A stretch of 64,000 nt of DNA from Phoronis australis. Taxonomy: Eukaryota; Phoronida; Phoronidae. The stretch lies in the NCBI GenBank assembly GCA_002633005.1, contig NMRA01000007.1, positions 1,677,550 through 1,741,549 on the forward strand. The letters are read 5' to 3'. Below are positions 30,191 through 42,889 of this stretch, one piece after another; position 1 is the stretch's first letter; every line of letters starts with the position of its first letter. Position numbers and translations under genes: made by a program. The notes beneath the pieces were generated by a model. That model worked only from the letters and a program-made list of their open reading frames with translations, was not told the origin of the DNA and made no database searches.

Positions 30191-30388
30191 ATGCGCGCAC
30201 CCAGTGGGGATGCTCGGAGCTCGAAGGAGTCCCTTTATTTGGTGGGTGGGCAAAAAGGTCCGCCTCAGAGAAACAAAAACTTCGAAAAAAGTAGGAAACG
30301 AGACAAAAGTCCACTAAAAAGGCAGGAACTACCAAAAACCCACTATCAAAAATTCGATCCCCCCATTTTTAGGCTGAGTGCGCGCGCA
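30191..30388 (+). repeat. MITE family D, copy 1, with 8-bp TSD
   Basis: Ends ATGCGCGCACCCAG and CTGAGTGCGCGCGCA, flanked by the perfect 8-bp duplication TAGTTTGC (30183-30190 and 30389-30396). It shares 'gggcaaaaaggtccgcctca', 'gagacaaaagtcca' and 'ggcaggaactacc' with the reversed copy at 63401-63628. The TSD length suggests a hAT-like mobiliser. It carries no transposase. Confidence 0.9.
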
Positions 30389-31139
30389 TAGTTTGCAAGT
30401 CTTTGCATTTACAGTTTTATTTTTTTATTGAATTGCGAACCTGATCGGTCAACGAACAGTTTGAAATTCCTTTCTTGCCAGTTGTCTTGTATTGGTCTGT
30501 GTATTTTTGAAGATGAAATACAACTTCTAAATCAACGAAAAAGTACCGTGAAATAGGAAAAAACTATAACCAGCATCGTGTTTAAATATGTGCACAGACG
30601 CTTAAGACAGAATTTCAGTTGTTATGCGTTTTCAATTTCAGGAATGGTAGTCAATCATTACAAATATCTTTAGCCGTTTCTTAATACCACGTAATTTCAA
30701 CGCACGTGGGTGCTCACTGCAGTAAAAACGTGTGCTAGCCTCGGTCCAGCCTCCAGCGGGCAGTCGGCTTCATGCACGCCAAAAATAGTCAAGTTCCTGA
30801 CTCTGTTGACTTCCTAACTTAGAAAATGACGTTAGTTGACTAGCCTTACTCAGTGCTGCGCATTTACTTCGAACCAAAACCATCACAGAATACGCGAACC
30901 GTGAGATTATAAATGCGTTGCCGTTTCCTAGCAGACATCAATATGGCGGAAAGAGAAATATTGTGATAAGGGGACCAATCTGTGCCCGTGTTGGAGAGCC
31001 AGCATTCGTTGCAAAGTTACTCGACGTCACTTCTATGACCAATCAGGAACTAGAATAGTTCGATACTGGCTAGTCTTTTCTATGGTAATTCCCGTCTTGT
31101 AGTATTACAATATGACATTATCAAAAAATAAATATCAAA

Positions 31140-31375
31140 GCATCAAATAACGTCTCTCTGTCAATATCATTGATTCACAGAATAACGTCTACCTCCAAGT
31201 AATATCACTCAGAGAACAACGTCTGACTTCCAGTATACTGCAAAAAGGTCTACCTGTAATACCCATGCAGTGAATACAGTGAATAACGTCTGCCTCCCAG
31301 TATGATATCATGGCGTGAATAACGTCTGCCTTACAATAACATCATGGAGTGAGTAACGTCCACCGTCTAGTAATA
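31140..31375. repeat. Degenerate tandem array, about 35-bp unit, 7 copies
   Basis: The core GTGAATAACGTCTGCCTYC recurs near 31149, 31184, 31215, 31247, 31282, 31319 and 31353, spaced 31-37 bp, each followed by a variant of 'agtaatatcat'. It is an aged minisatellite, much more diverged than the one at 3101. Confidence 0.8.
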
Positions 31376-32245
31376 TTGAATATTGAAACTGCAGTAGTAT
31401 CAGAACAATTTTGCATTTCGGAAATATCATTTAGTGGATTGCGTTTGATTCCTAACAGTGCGCTGTGTTGTTCATTCAATACTAGTGACCATCATTGCTC
31501 AGGAGCTCGGTACACTTGTTGCAGTCAACTAAATGTCTTTTTATTCTAAAATTAGAGTCTATTTCTTTTATAGTAATCTCAAATCATAAGTTATTTGCTT
31601 ATTTACATGGAACACACTTGTTTGATTTTGTCACGTGTTCTTTGAATTCGTAATGACCCGGCGGCATCTCATTCGAAATTATTGAAACCATTCGTGACCA
31701 CATGCTAAATAAATAAGCTAATCATAATCAAAACGTGACCAAAATGAAGTAAAAAACGCTTTGAAATTCAGAAACACAACCTTTTACAAGTAAGTAAGTC
31801 CGGTTACAATAGAAAAATTAAAAGCAACACAGTGGAAATAATTGATTTCAGTTTTTTTTTTAATTCCTGACATCTCGTGAGTGTGTGATTTGATTAAGTG
31901 CCATATTTTTATTTTCGTTTTGCCATCCAAGTTATTCCAAGAGTAAATCACTTTGGAAATGATACAATTACGCGGCATTTGCTGATTTGAAGACTTGAAT
32001 TCAACAGTAATTATAGTGTTAAAACATATTATAGTGATGTGGCCAGTATCGTCGGGATCGTCCTACCGAAATCTGCAGGAAAAATCCATAAAAATCCGCA
32101 TTTGTCAAGATTTGGAGGCTCCATCGCTGAGGTGGCCGGGCAGTAAAAATCAACCAGAGGTGCACGTTATTGCAATTCAGGCAAGGAACGCGCTGTTTTG
32201 AGTCCGAAACTTTTGTTCGTTTGTTGGAAAAGCATTGTGCGCGGA

Positions 32246-32268
32246 TTTTTTTTTTTTTTTTTTTTTTT
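32246..32268. repeat. Poly-T tract (23 T)
   Basis: Uninterrupted T23. It could be the reverse-strand tail of a retroposed sequence, but I saw no matching body and no flanking duplication. Confidence 0.9.
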
Positions 32269-33863
32269 ACCGCTTTACATTTTAACAGCCAACAAGGTCG
32301 GTGTCGGTTTGCTGCCAAGTGAATTAACTTGTAGCCGAGGTGCAATTGTCGGGCAGTTAACTCTATATTTTGATCCCGGTTTCACGCTAGGTCGATGGAG
32401 AAAATACACTTACAAATCTAGAAAGATTTTTCCCTCTAAAAAATGGCGTACTTTCGCGATGAAGCAGGACACTTAGTGCTGGCTGCGGGATGTACAACGT
32501 ATTCACTCACCGTTTCAGTTTAAATACTACGCTTCATATGCAAACAAATGGGACAACAGATCAAATATGTATAACAAAAGGCAAAATGTGAATCAAAAAC
32601 AACCAAACAATTAGCAACGGTTTTACGGCTCAGCTGGTACCAATGCAACATGGCCGTCATTCAGGAATCCTTCCTGAACTGACACACAGGGAACTCAGGT
32701 TACGGAAATCGACGAGAATAGTCGATGATTTTCTGATTTCATCTGAATTGGAGAATTGTGTTAAAAAAGGTTTGTTGTTTGACAACAAAGAGAGGAAAAC
32801 ATAGAACATCACATAATTTGGTACATATTTCCAAGCGTTTCAACTAGAATAACCATTAGAGGCGTGGCCGTCCGAAAAAGTGAGTGAAATGAGAAGCGGT
32901 CGCGGTAAAAGGAAAAATAGTATAGCTATCCTTCGGACGTCACATTCTCGTAAGGAGTTTTATTCCACACGCTCACTAACTTGATACGTCACGTGCGTAT
33001 TTCTGAATGTAGGGATACGCGAGTTTGAGGTTCGGAAGCAGCATGGCATATTTACTTTAAAAAACTAGTAACGCCACAGGCTCTCAAGGTGAAATTCGAA
33101 TGAAATATCGTGTGTTGTACATTTTGTTTTATTAACCTCATTAGACGTCAGAGAGCGTACATGATCATTAAAAACAAGCATGTTCGTTTTTTTAACATGC
33201 AGGTTAAACTGTGTTCAACCCTTCAGCGAAATGGATACCATACGTGAAAACATGTGTTTGACGTGATGTCAGTTTGTCTATGCCCAGTGCTAATAACTCC
33301 GACAATTAGATAACCAGGTATACGGGGTCATAGCCCGGTTACACAACCAAGCTTTGATAGGCGCTTGTCTGATACTGAAGCCGATTTTTGAAAGATTTTC
33401 GCTAACGTCATTAACCTACCTCAGAAAGTGAAAGCGAGTAATAATAAAGCAGAAAATATGATTGCAAAAAATAGTTAATGGTGAAAAAGATACGTCATTT
33501 GTTGCTGAATGATTGTTCTCAATTAACAAAATTGTTCTTGTGTTAAAAATCTGGAACGTTTTCTTTGTCTTAAAGCTTCAGTGAATCTTTGTCTATTGGT
33601 AAAGTTAATTTATTTCTGGGGTTTGTTGTATATTTCATACATCATTCATTTTTCCCTCTTCACTAAATATTTATTAAGTGTTTGTTTAAAAACTGTCGTG
33701 ACTTCAGACTTTATTTTACGAATTCAGGGCTGAATGTCTATTCAGCCCAAGGTACGCAAACTACGTCACATTTGTCGACGTTATGAGGATAACAAGAGAG
33801 AATATAACATACGTACGTAAATGCGTTTTCAATTTTAAAAAGCGTGAGAACTGGCAACTGTTG

Positions 33864-33892
33864 TGACGTCATGAGTACCCGTTGTGACGTAA
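33864..33892. promoter_or_regulatory. Paired CRE-like sites, 21 bp apart
   Basis: The phrase GTTGTGACGT occurs twice: TGACGTCA at 33864-33871 and TGACGTAA at 33885-33892. The spacing is 21 bp, two turns of the helix. A candidate CREB/ATF element; no gene is adjacent. Confidence 0.3.
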
Positions 33893-36800
33893 TTGGTCTT
33901 CAAGAAGGCAACGATTACTCCACACATTACACGTTGCATTGATTCAATGTGGTGGCAATTTATTCGTTTCAAACTGACATTTGTTCTGTATTTTGAAACA
34001 CTGTGGATAATTGACCATTTTATCGCGAGACAGCAGTCCATCCAAAGCAACAAGGCCGTTGGTTAGTCATTTGCCATCTGTTGAGATCATTTCACTATTT
34101 CAAGCAGCCAAAAAATTCAGTTTATTTCGAGAAAACAAGGAGCATCTGCCCGATATCAACTGCCAGCTTACCAAGCACCTCGTGATACTTCCTTGATTCT
34201 GGATTGGCTCGAATCCTGCGAATCTATGCTCTAGGGGGCGCAGGCATCAGTTTTCGCTATACCGCCGTTTTAAGATCAGTGGTGGTCTTCGCAGATATGC
34301 TAAGCTAGAAAGTTCTTCGCACTAATTGACCAGTTGTGTATTACTGTTTAACATACTTTTACTGGGGCTGAAGTAAGAGATTAGTCTTGAACAAAATACA
34401 AAACACGTAAGTGCTTCACGCAAGAAGAACAGACCAACGATTTTGGCAGAACGCCAAGACGTCGAAGATCCCACGTTTAAACTGCAAACGATGAAATTGT
34501 GTTTTCAAGTGTATGTACTTTACAGTGCACAGTTGGGTTCTTTAAAGAAGCACACCAACAAAAACGATGTAGTTTTGCACCAATTCAGTTCGACTGTACT
34601 TCTAGTCGGTTCAGCATATTGAATGTGCTAAAATTAACCTGTGACGTCAACGGGTCCTGACTGTGTGTCACGTAGTTCACTCTTGGCACAAATAAAGAAA
34701 GTTTATCGCCTGGATTTATCGTTTTAAACCACATAAAACACCAAACGCCAGTAGATCGTCAATAACTATAAAATACATCACACGAAATACCCGAATGCTA
34801 ATGTATTTGAGATTGTAAACCGGAAGAGAGGGAACGTAAGCTGCGCCGTAAATCGGTGTGTAACTGCACTTAACTGCTGGCTCATAATTAATAACTAAAC
34901 CACTGGTGAAAAACAACGCAAATCCTTTTTGGATACATTCAGTTTTTTAATTCAGGACTTGTTTAATTTCATAAATGCTGATTTTCTAGAAATTTCAAAG
35001 TGCGTTAGCTGAAGTTTCGATGCAGGAGAATTTCCCTGTCTGGGCGCGGAAAGTGTGTGTTTGGTGATAATTAAATTGCAGGCCACAATTTAAACAGTTT
35101 CTGTGTAATAAAGGAAGATTCATTGCCTTGCATTGTAATTTAGACTTGACGTCTTGTTCAGGCTTAGAAACGTAAACTTTCGTGAACACTGAGTTACAGT
35201 TCGGTGGAAGCCCCGACCCGGCGGGTGTTGGCGTGATTGTCATAAGCAGCAGTTGTGCAGGTCGAATACTATTCCCCATCGTCAAACAAATAGTGTAATA
35301 GTGCGTCGATGACTACACTCCGGGGGAAGATGGCCAATTTAGAGTGCCATTTACCTCAGTTAGTTACTCATCAACTTACCTCCCCCCGCCCCGGCGCTTT
35401 ACCCCCCGCCCTCCCCGGCGCTATAGTTGTCGCAACATATCCCGATGTGACCTCCTGAGAAACCGTTCCACAAAATCCGTTTGAGCAAAAGCTTTTTAAA
35501 AATAATCGATGTGCTTTGTTGTGGGATTTCCCTGACGTCTTATGGCATACAATTGAATTCTTGTTTCAATAGTTTCACTTCTCCCAGCACTGAATTAGCA
35601 TATGGTGGACATTGGGACTTGCACGGTCACATGGCCGTCTCAGACGGTCGGCTTCAATGCTTCAATTGTAGTTTGATTGTGTTTAAAAAGCTGGGCTCGC
35701 ATTATAACTTGATCATGTGCTTCCAAAAACATTTGGAGTTACAAACACCACAAACATTTCACTACAGGAGTAGCCAGACCACTTTGACTATTCTTTATAG
35801 GCACCACTTCATTGCCGTTTGAAACACGGACTCATCGTAGGATCCGTTGACGTCATCACTTTGTTTCCTCACTTTCCTCACGGGTTAACCTCTCTTCCAA
35901 GTGTGGTGGATAGAACACGAGATGTGTCACGGACAGAGCGATTAAATTGTAAAAAACGAAATTAAATTGGATGCCACATGCCTTTGAGGCTTTAAACCTA
36001 CTTACTCGCCATCGATATCCTGACTCTGGCGTCAAAAAATGTCAAACAGATCTAGTTGGTGGCAATGTAAACCCCCCTTTCGTCACCAAAACAATTTAAG
36101 TCAACTTAGAGGCAATTCAGGGATTGGAAAGAACTGGAAGTTAGATATTTCTTTAGACAAGACTCTGCAAGTTGTTTCGTGTCACAGCGTGTCATTTTAT
36201 GCGTCGAGCATCATTGTGGGGTTATAACGAGTTGTCATTTCATTACAACTGAAACCCAGATAGCATTTCTCGTCTGAATAAGGAACGCGTGGATCTCAGA
36301 TTTATAGCGGAAAATGGTCTGAATAAAAGTTCGCTTCTTGGACGGAAGGCGGGTTTATAGCAGGCTTTATTATATTTCATGCTGTATTATAACCATCAAT
36401 TAACTCTAAGGTAAAATCCTCAAATTTAAAAGGCCTGGGAAATTCATTAGACAACAATGGTTTCGGCCGGTGGTAATTGACTGCAGAACTTCGTTGATCG
36501 ACAGCACATCAGAATACGTGAACTCTGAACGCTGCTGATGTGGTCCGACTTCTACGTCTTCACCTTCATTCTGGTCTCACTAACAGAAAGTAAACTATTC
36601 TCTCATTTGGCAAGTTCGTTGAATATAGTCTGTGATGCTTTTGCTAATAAATGAAACTACCATAAATAACTCAAAGATTATTAGGTCAGGGTTGTTAACA
36701 CAATTTTATTTACGACGCCCATTGACTAAAAATGAAATAGACACTGTAGCACACTGCCGACATTGATAAACCCGTATCAGACAGTGTGAGCGGTCGTCGT

Positions 36801-38331
36801 CACGTACAGTATTTGCGGCCGTTAAACGGACTTGTCACATGAAACGATAGTCAAGTGTCGATCATTTCACTCTTTGCTGTTTGCTCATCCTGAAATGGAC
36901 ATTTTATCAAATTTGAGCGTGCATGTTTTTCCCGGTGAGTGTCTGATTGACCCGCTAACAGAAGCAAAACTATGAAATTCTTCTAATACAGAGGATTTTG
37001 AAGATTTTGTAGAGAAATCATTAACTTTGCTCTCAAAAATAGTGCATTAACGAATGTGGAAAATTTTCGAGACTCGTGGAAACATAAACCACAATGTCGG
37101 AGTGTTCGTTGCTAAAACAATAGAGAGCGCTGTTCAAATGAATTGAAATGCCTTCTCACACGTTTTGTTTGCGACCGGCCACTTCTGGTTACTAGCTTTA
37201 TAGGCCTGTCGTCGTTTGCGTCCTATAGTTAGGCTATTTATGTTATCACTTTAGGTAATTTGATTACATGAATTCTTTCTACCGTTGCATATGCACAAGT
37301 TTTGTGTGTTTGTTTAGTGGAGTGCCCGAATACCCTCACCATAATATCTTGCAGCAAACTGAAAAAATAAATGAAGTAACTGAAAAAAATGAGTCCTTTG
37401 GGATCCATATAAAAGGGGCCATTTTTTGTATTAGAACTTTTCACATGGATTTCATATTTCATTGAAGTTTGTTGTGCTATAAAGAATGCAGCTACCCCAA
37501 AAGTTTGCTTATTCAATTTTAATTTTTGCAGGGCTTAAAATCTTACAAAAGCATTCTGTGACCGGCTCCGATCGGTGATTTTTTTATAGATAATAACAAC
37601 AAATGGGTCCCTGTGTTCACTTCCTGAAGAGTGGCAATTTCATTTTGCCAACTTTCTCAAAGGATGTGTGTTCTAATTCCCTAGCGGTACACCCCGACAA
37701 AACACTACCCCTCCAGCATCACCTCCACCCAGTTCCGATGAGTTGAGGGTGACACGTAATTAAGCAAAACGTGTATTCTGTTAATGAGCCAGAAATGTGT
37801 TTAAATACTTGTGTGTTTTGTGATTCTCATAAAGCCTTTTGTCTGACACCCGCTTACACTGTACCCGACAAACTCTAAGTAAGTCAATACGCCTATACTG
37901 ATGTATAGTGATGACGTTTTGCCACTTATTAAATATTACTGTTTTGAAGCGACCACAAATACAGGAATAGAAACTGAATGCACTGTCACATAATATTTTT
38001 AAAACGTTTGCAGCTCTTAGATTTTTTCCGATTCAGGTAACAGGGGCAATTTAGAACTTGGATTTTTTACAAAATTGTGTGATTGGATTGATGGGTGTGC
38101 TGCGACAACGGTCGGTTGCACCTATTGCATGCTCCTAGGGGAATGGAGAAAGATAGCAATTGATCAGGTCCATGGCCAGGTAAAAATTTTCGAAGCGGTT
38201 AGTAATTTGTAGCGCTACGTAAATCTGCCCTAATTATTACTCTTGTTTTTATTTTTTCATTTTAATTTCATTTGCCTTGGTCCAAAACGTCAAAATGACG
38301 TCATAGTACACAAATGAACGGCAATAGTCGC

Positions 38332-38418
38332 GTATAACGTGCCCGTATTTTGAGAACCAGTTTGAAGCGCGTTATTCAGTGGAGAAAACGGGTTCTCAAA
38401 ATTCGGGCTCGTTATAAC
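38332..38418. repeat. 27-bp-arm hairpin sequence
   Basis: The left arm GTATAACGTGCCCGTATTTT continues GAGAACC (38332-38358). The right arm GGTTCTCAAAATTCGGGCTC continues GTTATAAC (38391-38418). They pair with two mismatches and one gap around a 32-bp loop. Likely a mini fold-back transposon. Confidence 0.7.
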
Positions 38419-40074
38419 CATTAACCGAGCGAGCGTTAACGTGCGAACATAAGTTCGTGTTCAGTACAGTTGAGAAATGTGTATACGGTACATCCCGGTG
38501 CCGGCCGTCAGGTAGGCTATCAAATAAAAGTCAAGCTGCCGCAGAAACCCTCGAGTTTTACGAGTTCAAATCACCGCTGTTGTTTACCTATCGGCAGTTA
38601 TTCCGTAACATAGGTCTAGTGACCCTCGAGTGACCTGTCTAATATCTGTTGCAGTTTTAAATCAATATCACAGACAACCTATAATTCAGTAAAGTTTGAT
38701 GCAAGTCACTGGCCCTTTTCTAACCCTGTCTGACCTCTTTCACAGCACTGTACCAAGAATTGCGTGAAAAGGTGCTTGAAAGCTTAAAAGTATTTATTAA
38801 ACAAACGACTACTTATCGGTGTAGCCAAGTGGAAAAGCTTTGCGTAACATTTTTCTTAAAATATAAATGGATGAGGCCCAGATGCAGTTGCTATAGGTAA
38901 CAAAACCTTCAAGGGCTAGCACGCAAGTTAAATATGATTTTTTTCCGTGGCTTCACTCTTACTGGCCCTTCGCTGGGTGAAATAATTAGTTTGTTTCCAC
39001 AATTCAGTACTGGGGCAATTAGAAACGTTACGAAACTTTGACATGAAAATTAGCCCCAAAGAACAATCGATAGGCCTTGTCACGCAAAAACACTTTTTAG
39101 TTCATAGGAACTTAAGACCTCGGTCAACGGTCTAAGTTCGTTGATAAACAGCTGATATTTGATTTTGAAGTTACAGTACACGGCATACATGACGACGTTT
39201 TGTCATTATGCGCTTAACGTAACATTTACCAAAGCAACAAGAACGAAAAAGCGCTGCATGTACTTAGATATTATTTGGTAATAATACGTGCATTTACCAT
39301 TGCTAACCAGGGTGCAATCAAAACTACTCCAATAACTAGAAGCACTTCAAAAGGACCGATAAAACCCTTGAGATATTGTTTCATAGTTCATATTGGGTTT
39401 ATATTTTTCTACAGGCTTTCCCATGACTCGTTTATGTTGTTTTATTCTAGGGTGGTATGCGAAGCAATTTTCTCTTGTTTGATAAAAAGATTGTTTAATT
39501 TCTCATGTTGATCGCATTGTTATTTCACTGGCGTTTTCATTGAGCACGTGTGTTCAGTGTGTATATGCTTATGTGACGTGATGCCAAAAATAGAGTTCCG
39601 AAAACACCCGGCAAGGCTTTTTGACTCACTACAACGGCAAAATGGGAAACAATGACTTGTACAGACATCAGAAACTCTGAGCCATATCCTTATGTAAAAT
39701 ATGTGAGTTGCCGACCTTTCAATGCATCGCATCGTGAAATTAGTTTGATTTTTTTACCTCAATCAAGTAGTGGCGATAATGTAGACAAATATTGACAGAA
39801 CTACAACGCGTGTAAAGCTCTATAGTTCCGTTCCGGAAAAGTTCACACTTCATAACGCAATCGTTATGTTGCTTTCTGCTTGGGCTTTTGATCGGAATGC
39901 CTCCTCAGTATTACGTATTCGTCATACGACTTAACTGACCAGTTCGACGATTGATGTCCTTATATTTTTTTTCTGTCTAATTTCAACAAAGCCAAGGTAC
40001 CAGGATGTTGCAGCATACGAATCTTTATATTCTGTCCTGTTTCTTTTTTGGCAATATCCATACGCAGTGGCGGA

Positions 40075-40216
40075 TTTAGAGGAGGCCATGGGAGCCATGC
40101 CCCACCCCCTAAAATTCTCCCAGATTCCATTTGGCAGTTGGTGCGAATGTCTGCCGGGAAAATCCTGGCTAATACTCTGCCCCCCCCACCAACTCGAAAT
40201 CCTGGATCCGCCCCAG
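40075..40216 (+). repeat. MITE family A, copy 3, with 5-bp TSD
   Basis: Starts CAGTGGCGGATTTAGAGGAG and ends GGATCCGCCCCAG. It is flanked by the perfect duplication ATACG (40070-40074 and 40217-40221). The interior matches the family ('ttggcagttggtgcgaatgt', 'ctggctaatactctgccc'). Confidence 0.92.
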
Positions 40217-41875
40217 ATACGCTTTCATTTTTTGCAAGTGATTAATATTTAGTTGACAGGCTACTGTGTTAGGCAAAACTATCATTAAATTTGAAAAAGA
40301 AATAAAGCGTGTTGCGAGCATGCAGTCGACGCTTCTAACTATTATCCGTTTGTGAGGTTCTCGTTTAGAAAAACACACACCAAAATATATCGTTACAGTT
40401 TTTTGTTTCTATATTTTTTGCTTTATTTTATAATTAGTGAGACTGCTAAATATTTAATATCATGCTTGATTAATTGCATTTTTATTAGGTACCATGGCAC
40501 GGGTATCAGAAAAAATAGCCAACAGATTAGAGCACACGTCGAACCCCCTTCAGTTGTAAGTTGGTTCCATTACGGTAATAAAACGAAAATGATTTGTTTT
40601 CTTCTTGGCTAGGCACCCTATGCATGCGTTTCAGCGGAAATGACACCATTTCGCGGTCACGACGAGTTTCAACTTTCACAGCTTGACTTGTACTATGTAA
40701 GTAATGAGTTCAACATAAATATGCACTCGATTGATAGTTTCGACGTACGGTTGTCTCGCAATTTCCGCATATTTCGGAATTGGGTTATACCCTGTGCGTT
40801 GACCTGATGAGGACAGCAAATGCGCATGTGGGGCACCATCACCATGGTGATAGTCCCTACAGGAGTTTTCCGCCGAAGTATTTGATCGTGATTGGAATGT
40901 TGCTGCTCGTCCACTGACCTGCTAAGGACAACTGGCTGCCTGCGGACACATGCGACGTCCAGCCGTTTCAGTGAAACTCGCCAACGTTTACGCGAATCGT
41001 GAGAAACAGTGCTGTCATTTAAGGTCTCAGTGATGTCAGCGTAAAATAAATTCTGACAGTTGCAGATCGAGGTGAACTGTGAATTAGTGCAGTTTGCATG
41101 TTCAGGTTTTTATGGAGATAAAATACAACGAATGATGTTCATACGTGCATGACTTTCATAAAACTAACAATGAAAGTTTGGTTAAAATTTGATGAAAAGC
41201 TTCAAAACCACTACATTTGAAAACATTTAACCACCTGCTATAGCAAGCCTACTGTTTCTGATATGAAATAAAGCAGTTCGACATTTCAAACATAATTTTC
41301 ATTTTCTCCCAAGCGAATAATTATTGGACAGAAAGACTGTGTGTGCGTTGTACACAAAGTAAAACATTTTTCCACTCATAAAATTCACTTAAAGCTATTG
41401 GCCTGGAATCGTAGTCGACGTGTCGGATATACTGCCACAGTTACATCTAATCAGGAAATATTCTCGCCAGAGCCAACCATGAGATTTCGAGGTAAATGTT
41501 GAATTCTTTAAAGCCCCGGCTATCAAAAAAGATCTGGGCCCGGGGTGTAATCAGTTGTACTCGAAATCGAACTCACAATCATTTTCGACCTTTTCCGTTC
41601 TAATTTAGAGCGAACTCAAAATATCCATCTGTTGCTTTGTATGGGAGTGCATCGTTATTCGCGAGGATGACCGCTGCATGTTCGAGCTTCAACTCGAAAT
41701 CTCGAATTTTTTCACGAGATTACAGCTCGAATCTAGGGGTCATCAAGCGCGCACAAAAAGACCTTATCTTGAGCCAATAGTGAAGTAGAAAGAAAAATGT
41801 GATAAATAATTTCAGATTGGCCTTATGCGTTCGAATGACACTTTAGAGGCTTTGCTCTTTCAAAACAATGTCATG

Positions 41876-42006
41876 GGCTGCACTTGGTGGCTTCGTTGGT
41901 TCGGCTGGGTCAACCGGCTAAGACTTCTGATTGGTGTCTTGGCCGGTAGTCGTCATCGTGAACCAATCAGGTTCGTCCGAACCGGCGAAGTCATTCAAGT
42001 GCAGCC
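41876..42006. repeat. 131-bp MITE with GGCTGCACTTG inverted ends
   Basis: Left end GGCTGCACTTGGTGGCTTCG then TTGGTTCGG. The right end is its near complement, CCGAACCGGCGAAGTCATTC then AAGTGCAGCC. The arms cover about 30 bp each. No clear target duplication and no second copy in the window. Confidence 0.75.
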
Positions 42007-42348
42007 TTTGTCTTCTTACCATCAGCTTGAATTGAAATTGGAAAAATAAAACGCCTGGGCCTCCCCTGTCGCCGCCGTGACAAGCAAATATAACGAGCCC
42101 AGCATGAAGCAAAAACGAGCTGTCAGTTCCTCTCGTGCCTAGAAATATTTTCTTATCTGAACGAAGAACGAGGTGAGATCCATTCCGAAACAATAAGTGG
42201 TCTTAGTCAATTTTTTGACAGAATTTGTGGGTTTATTAGCCTTTAAGGAGGTATATTTGGATTATTTTAACACTTCAATTACGAGCCTGCCTTTGCCTTT
42301 AAGAATTTTAACATAGGGTGGGTTTAATAAAATAACAGAATCAGTTAA

Positions 42349-42440
42349 AGGGACACAGTCGGTGTTAGGGCCGAAAAATGCATTTTGGGATTGTTTTTGG
42401 GGAGAATAAATTTGAAGTTCTTGGATATAGAACAGTAAAA
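42349..42440 (+). repeat. TTAA-type element, family E, one end
   Basis: TTAA at 42345-42348 is followed by AGGGACACAGTCGGTGTTAG and 'ggccgaaaaatgcattttgg'. It aligns with the reversed end of 44957-45651 and with 52906 onward. The other terminus was not found. Confidence 0.55.
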
Positions 42441-42732
42441 TCTATTGAGCTCTAGTGATTTTATTAGAAATCAACGATTTCCGACGTTGGCTTCCAGGCA
42501 GTCAGCCATAGTGAAAGCATCATTTGGCAGTTAGAAAACGTCAATTAGTGTCTCTCGAAAAAAAATTAAAATGTTCCAACTTAATAACCAGACAATTACA
42601 TAACACATAAATAGCTTTTTATGTATCTATTAATTCGCGATTTGTTAATAAATAAATATCTAATTATCTGACACACGTTTGACTTGTAGTTTAGTTGTAA
42701 AATGTTAGCGTTTTATCTCTGCATTGTGGAAA

Positions 42733-42889
42733 CCTGGCGTGCGTTCAGTAACGCTAGGACCTATGTTGGGACCCAGCTAAAATCTAGCCAAAGTCACGTG
42801 TTTTCATTTGAAATACACGGCAATATTTCACGTAATTTCGCGAAGTCTTGCTTTTTAGTGAGGTCTTAGCGTTACTGAACTGGAGCCTG
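42733..42889 (+). repeat. MITE family B, copy 2
   Basis: CCTGGCGTGCGTTCAGTAAC then 'gctaggacct' on the left; 'aggtcttagcgttactgaac' then 'tggagcctg' on the right. It carries 'aaagtcacgtgttttcattt' and 'acacggcaatatttcacgta'. Longest of the four copies. Confidence 0.88.

Noticed and set aside
35481-35822. 113-codon open frame in the gene desert
   Set aside because: It does not begin at an ATG, has no domain, no splice-site partner and random-looking composition; such lengths arise by chance in 25 kb.
40048-40252. Short open frames at 40048 and 40067
   Set aside because: They are contained in or overlap the family A MITE and match frames in other copies of the repeat only.
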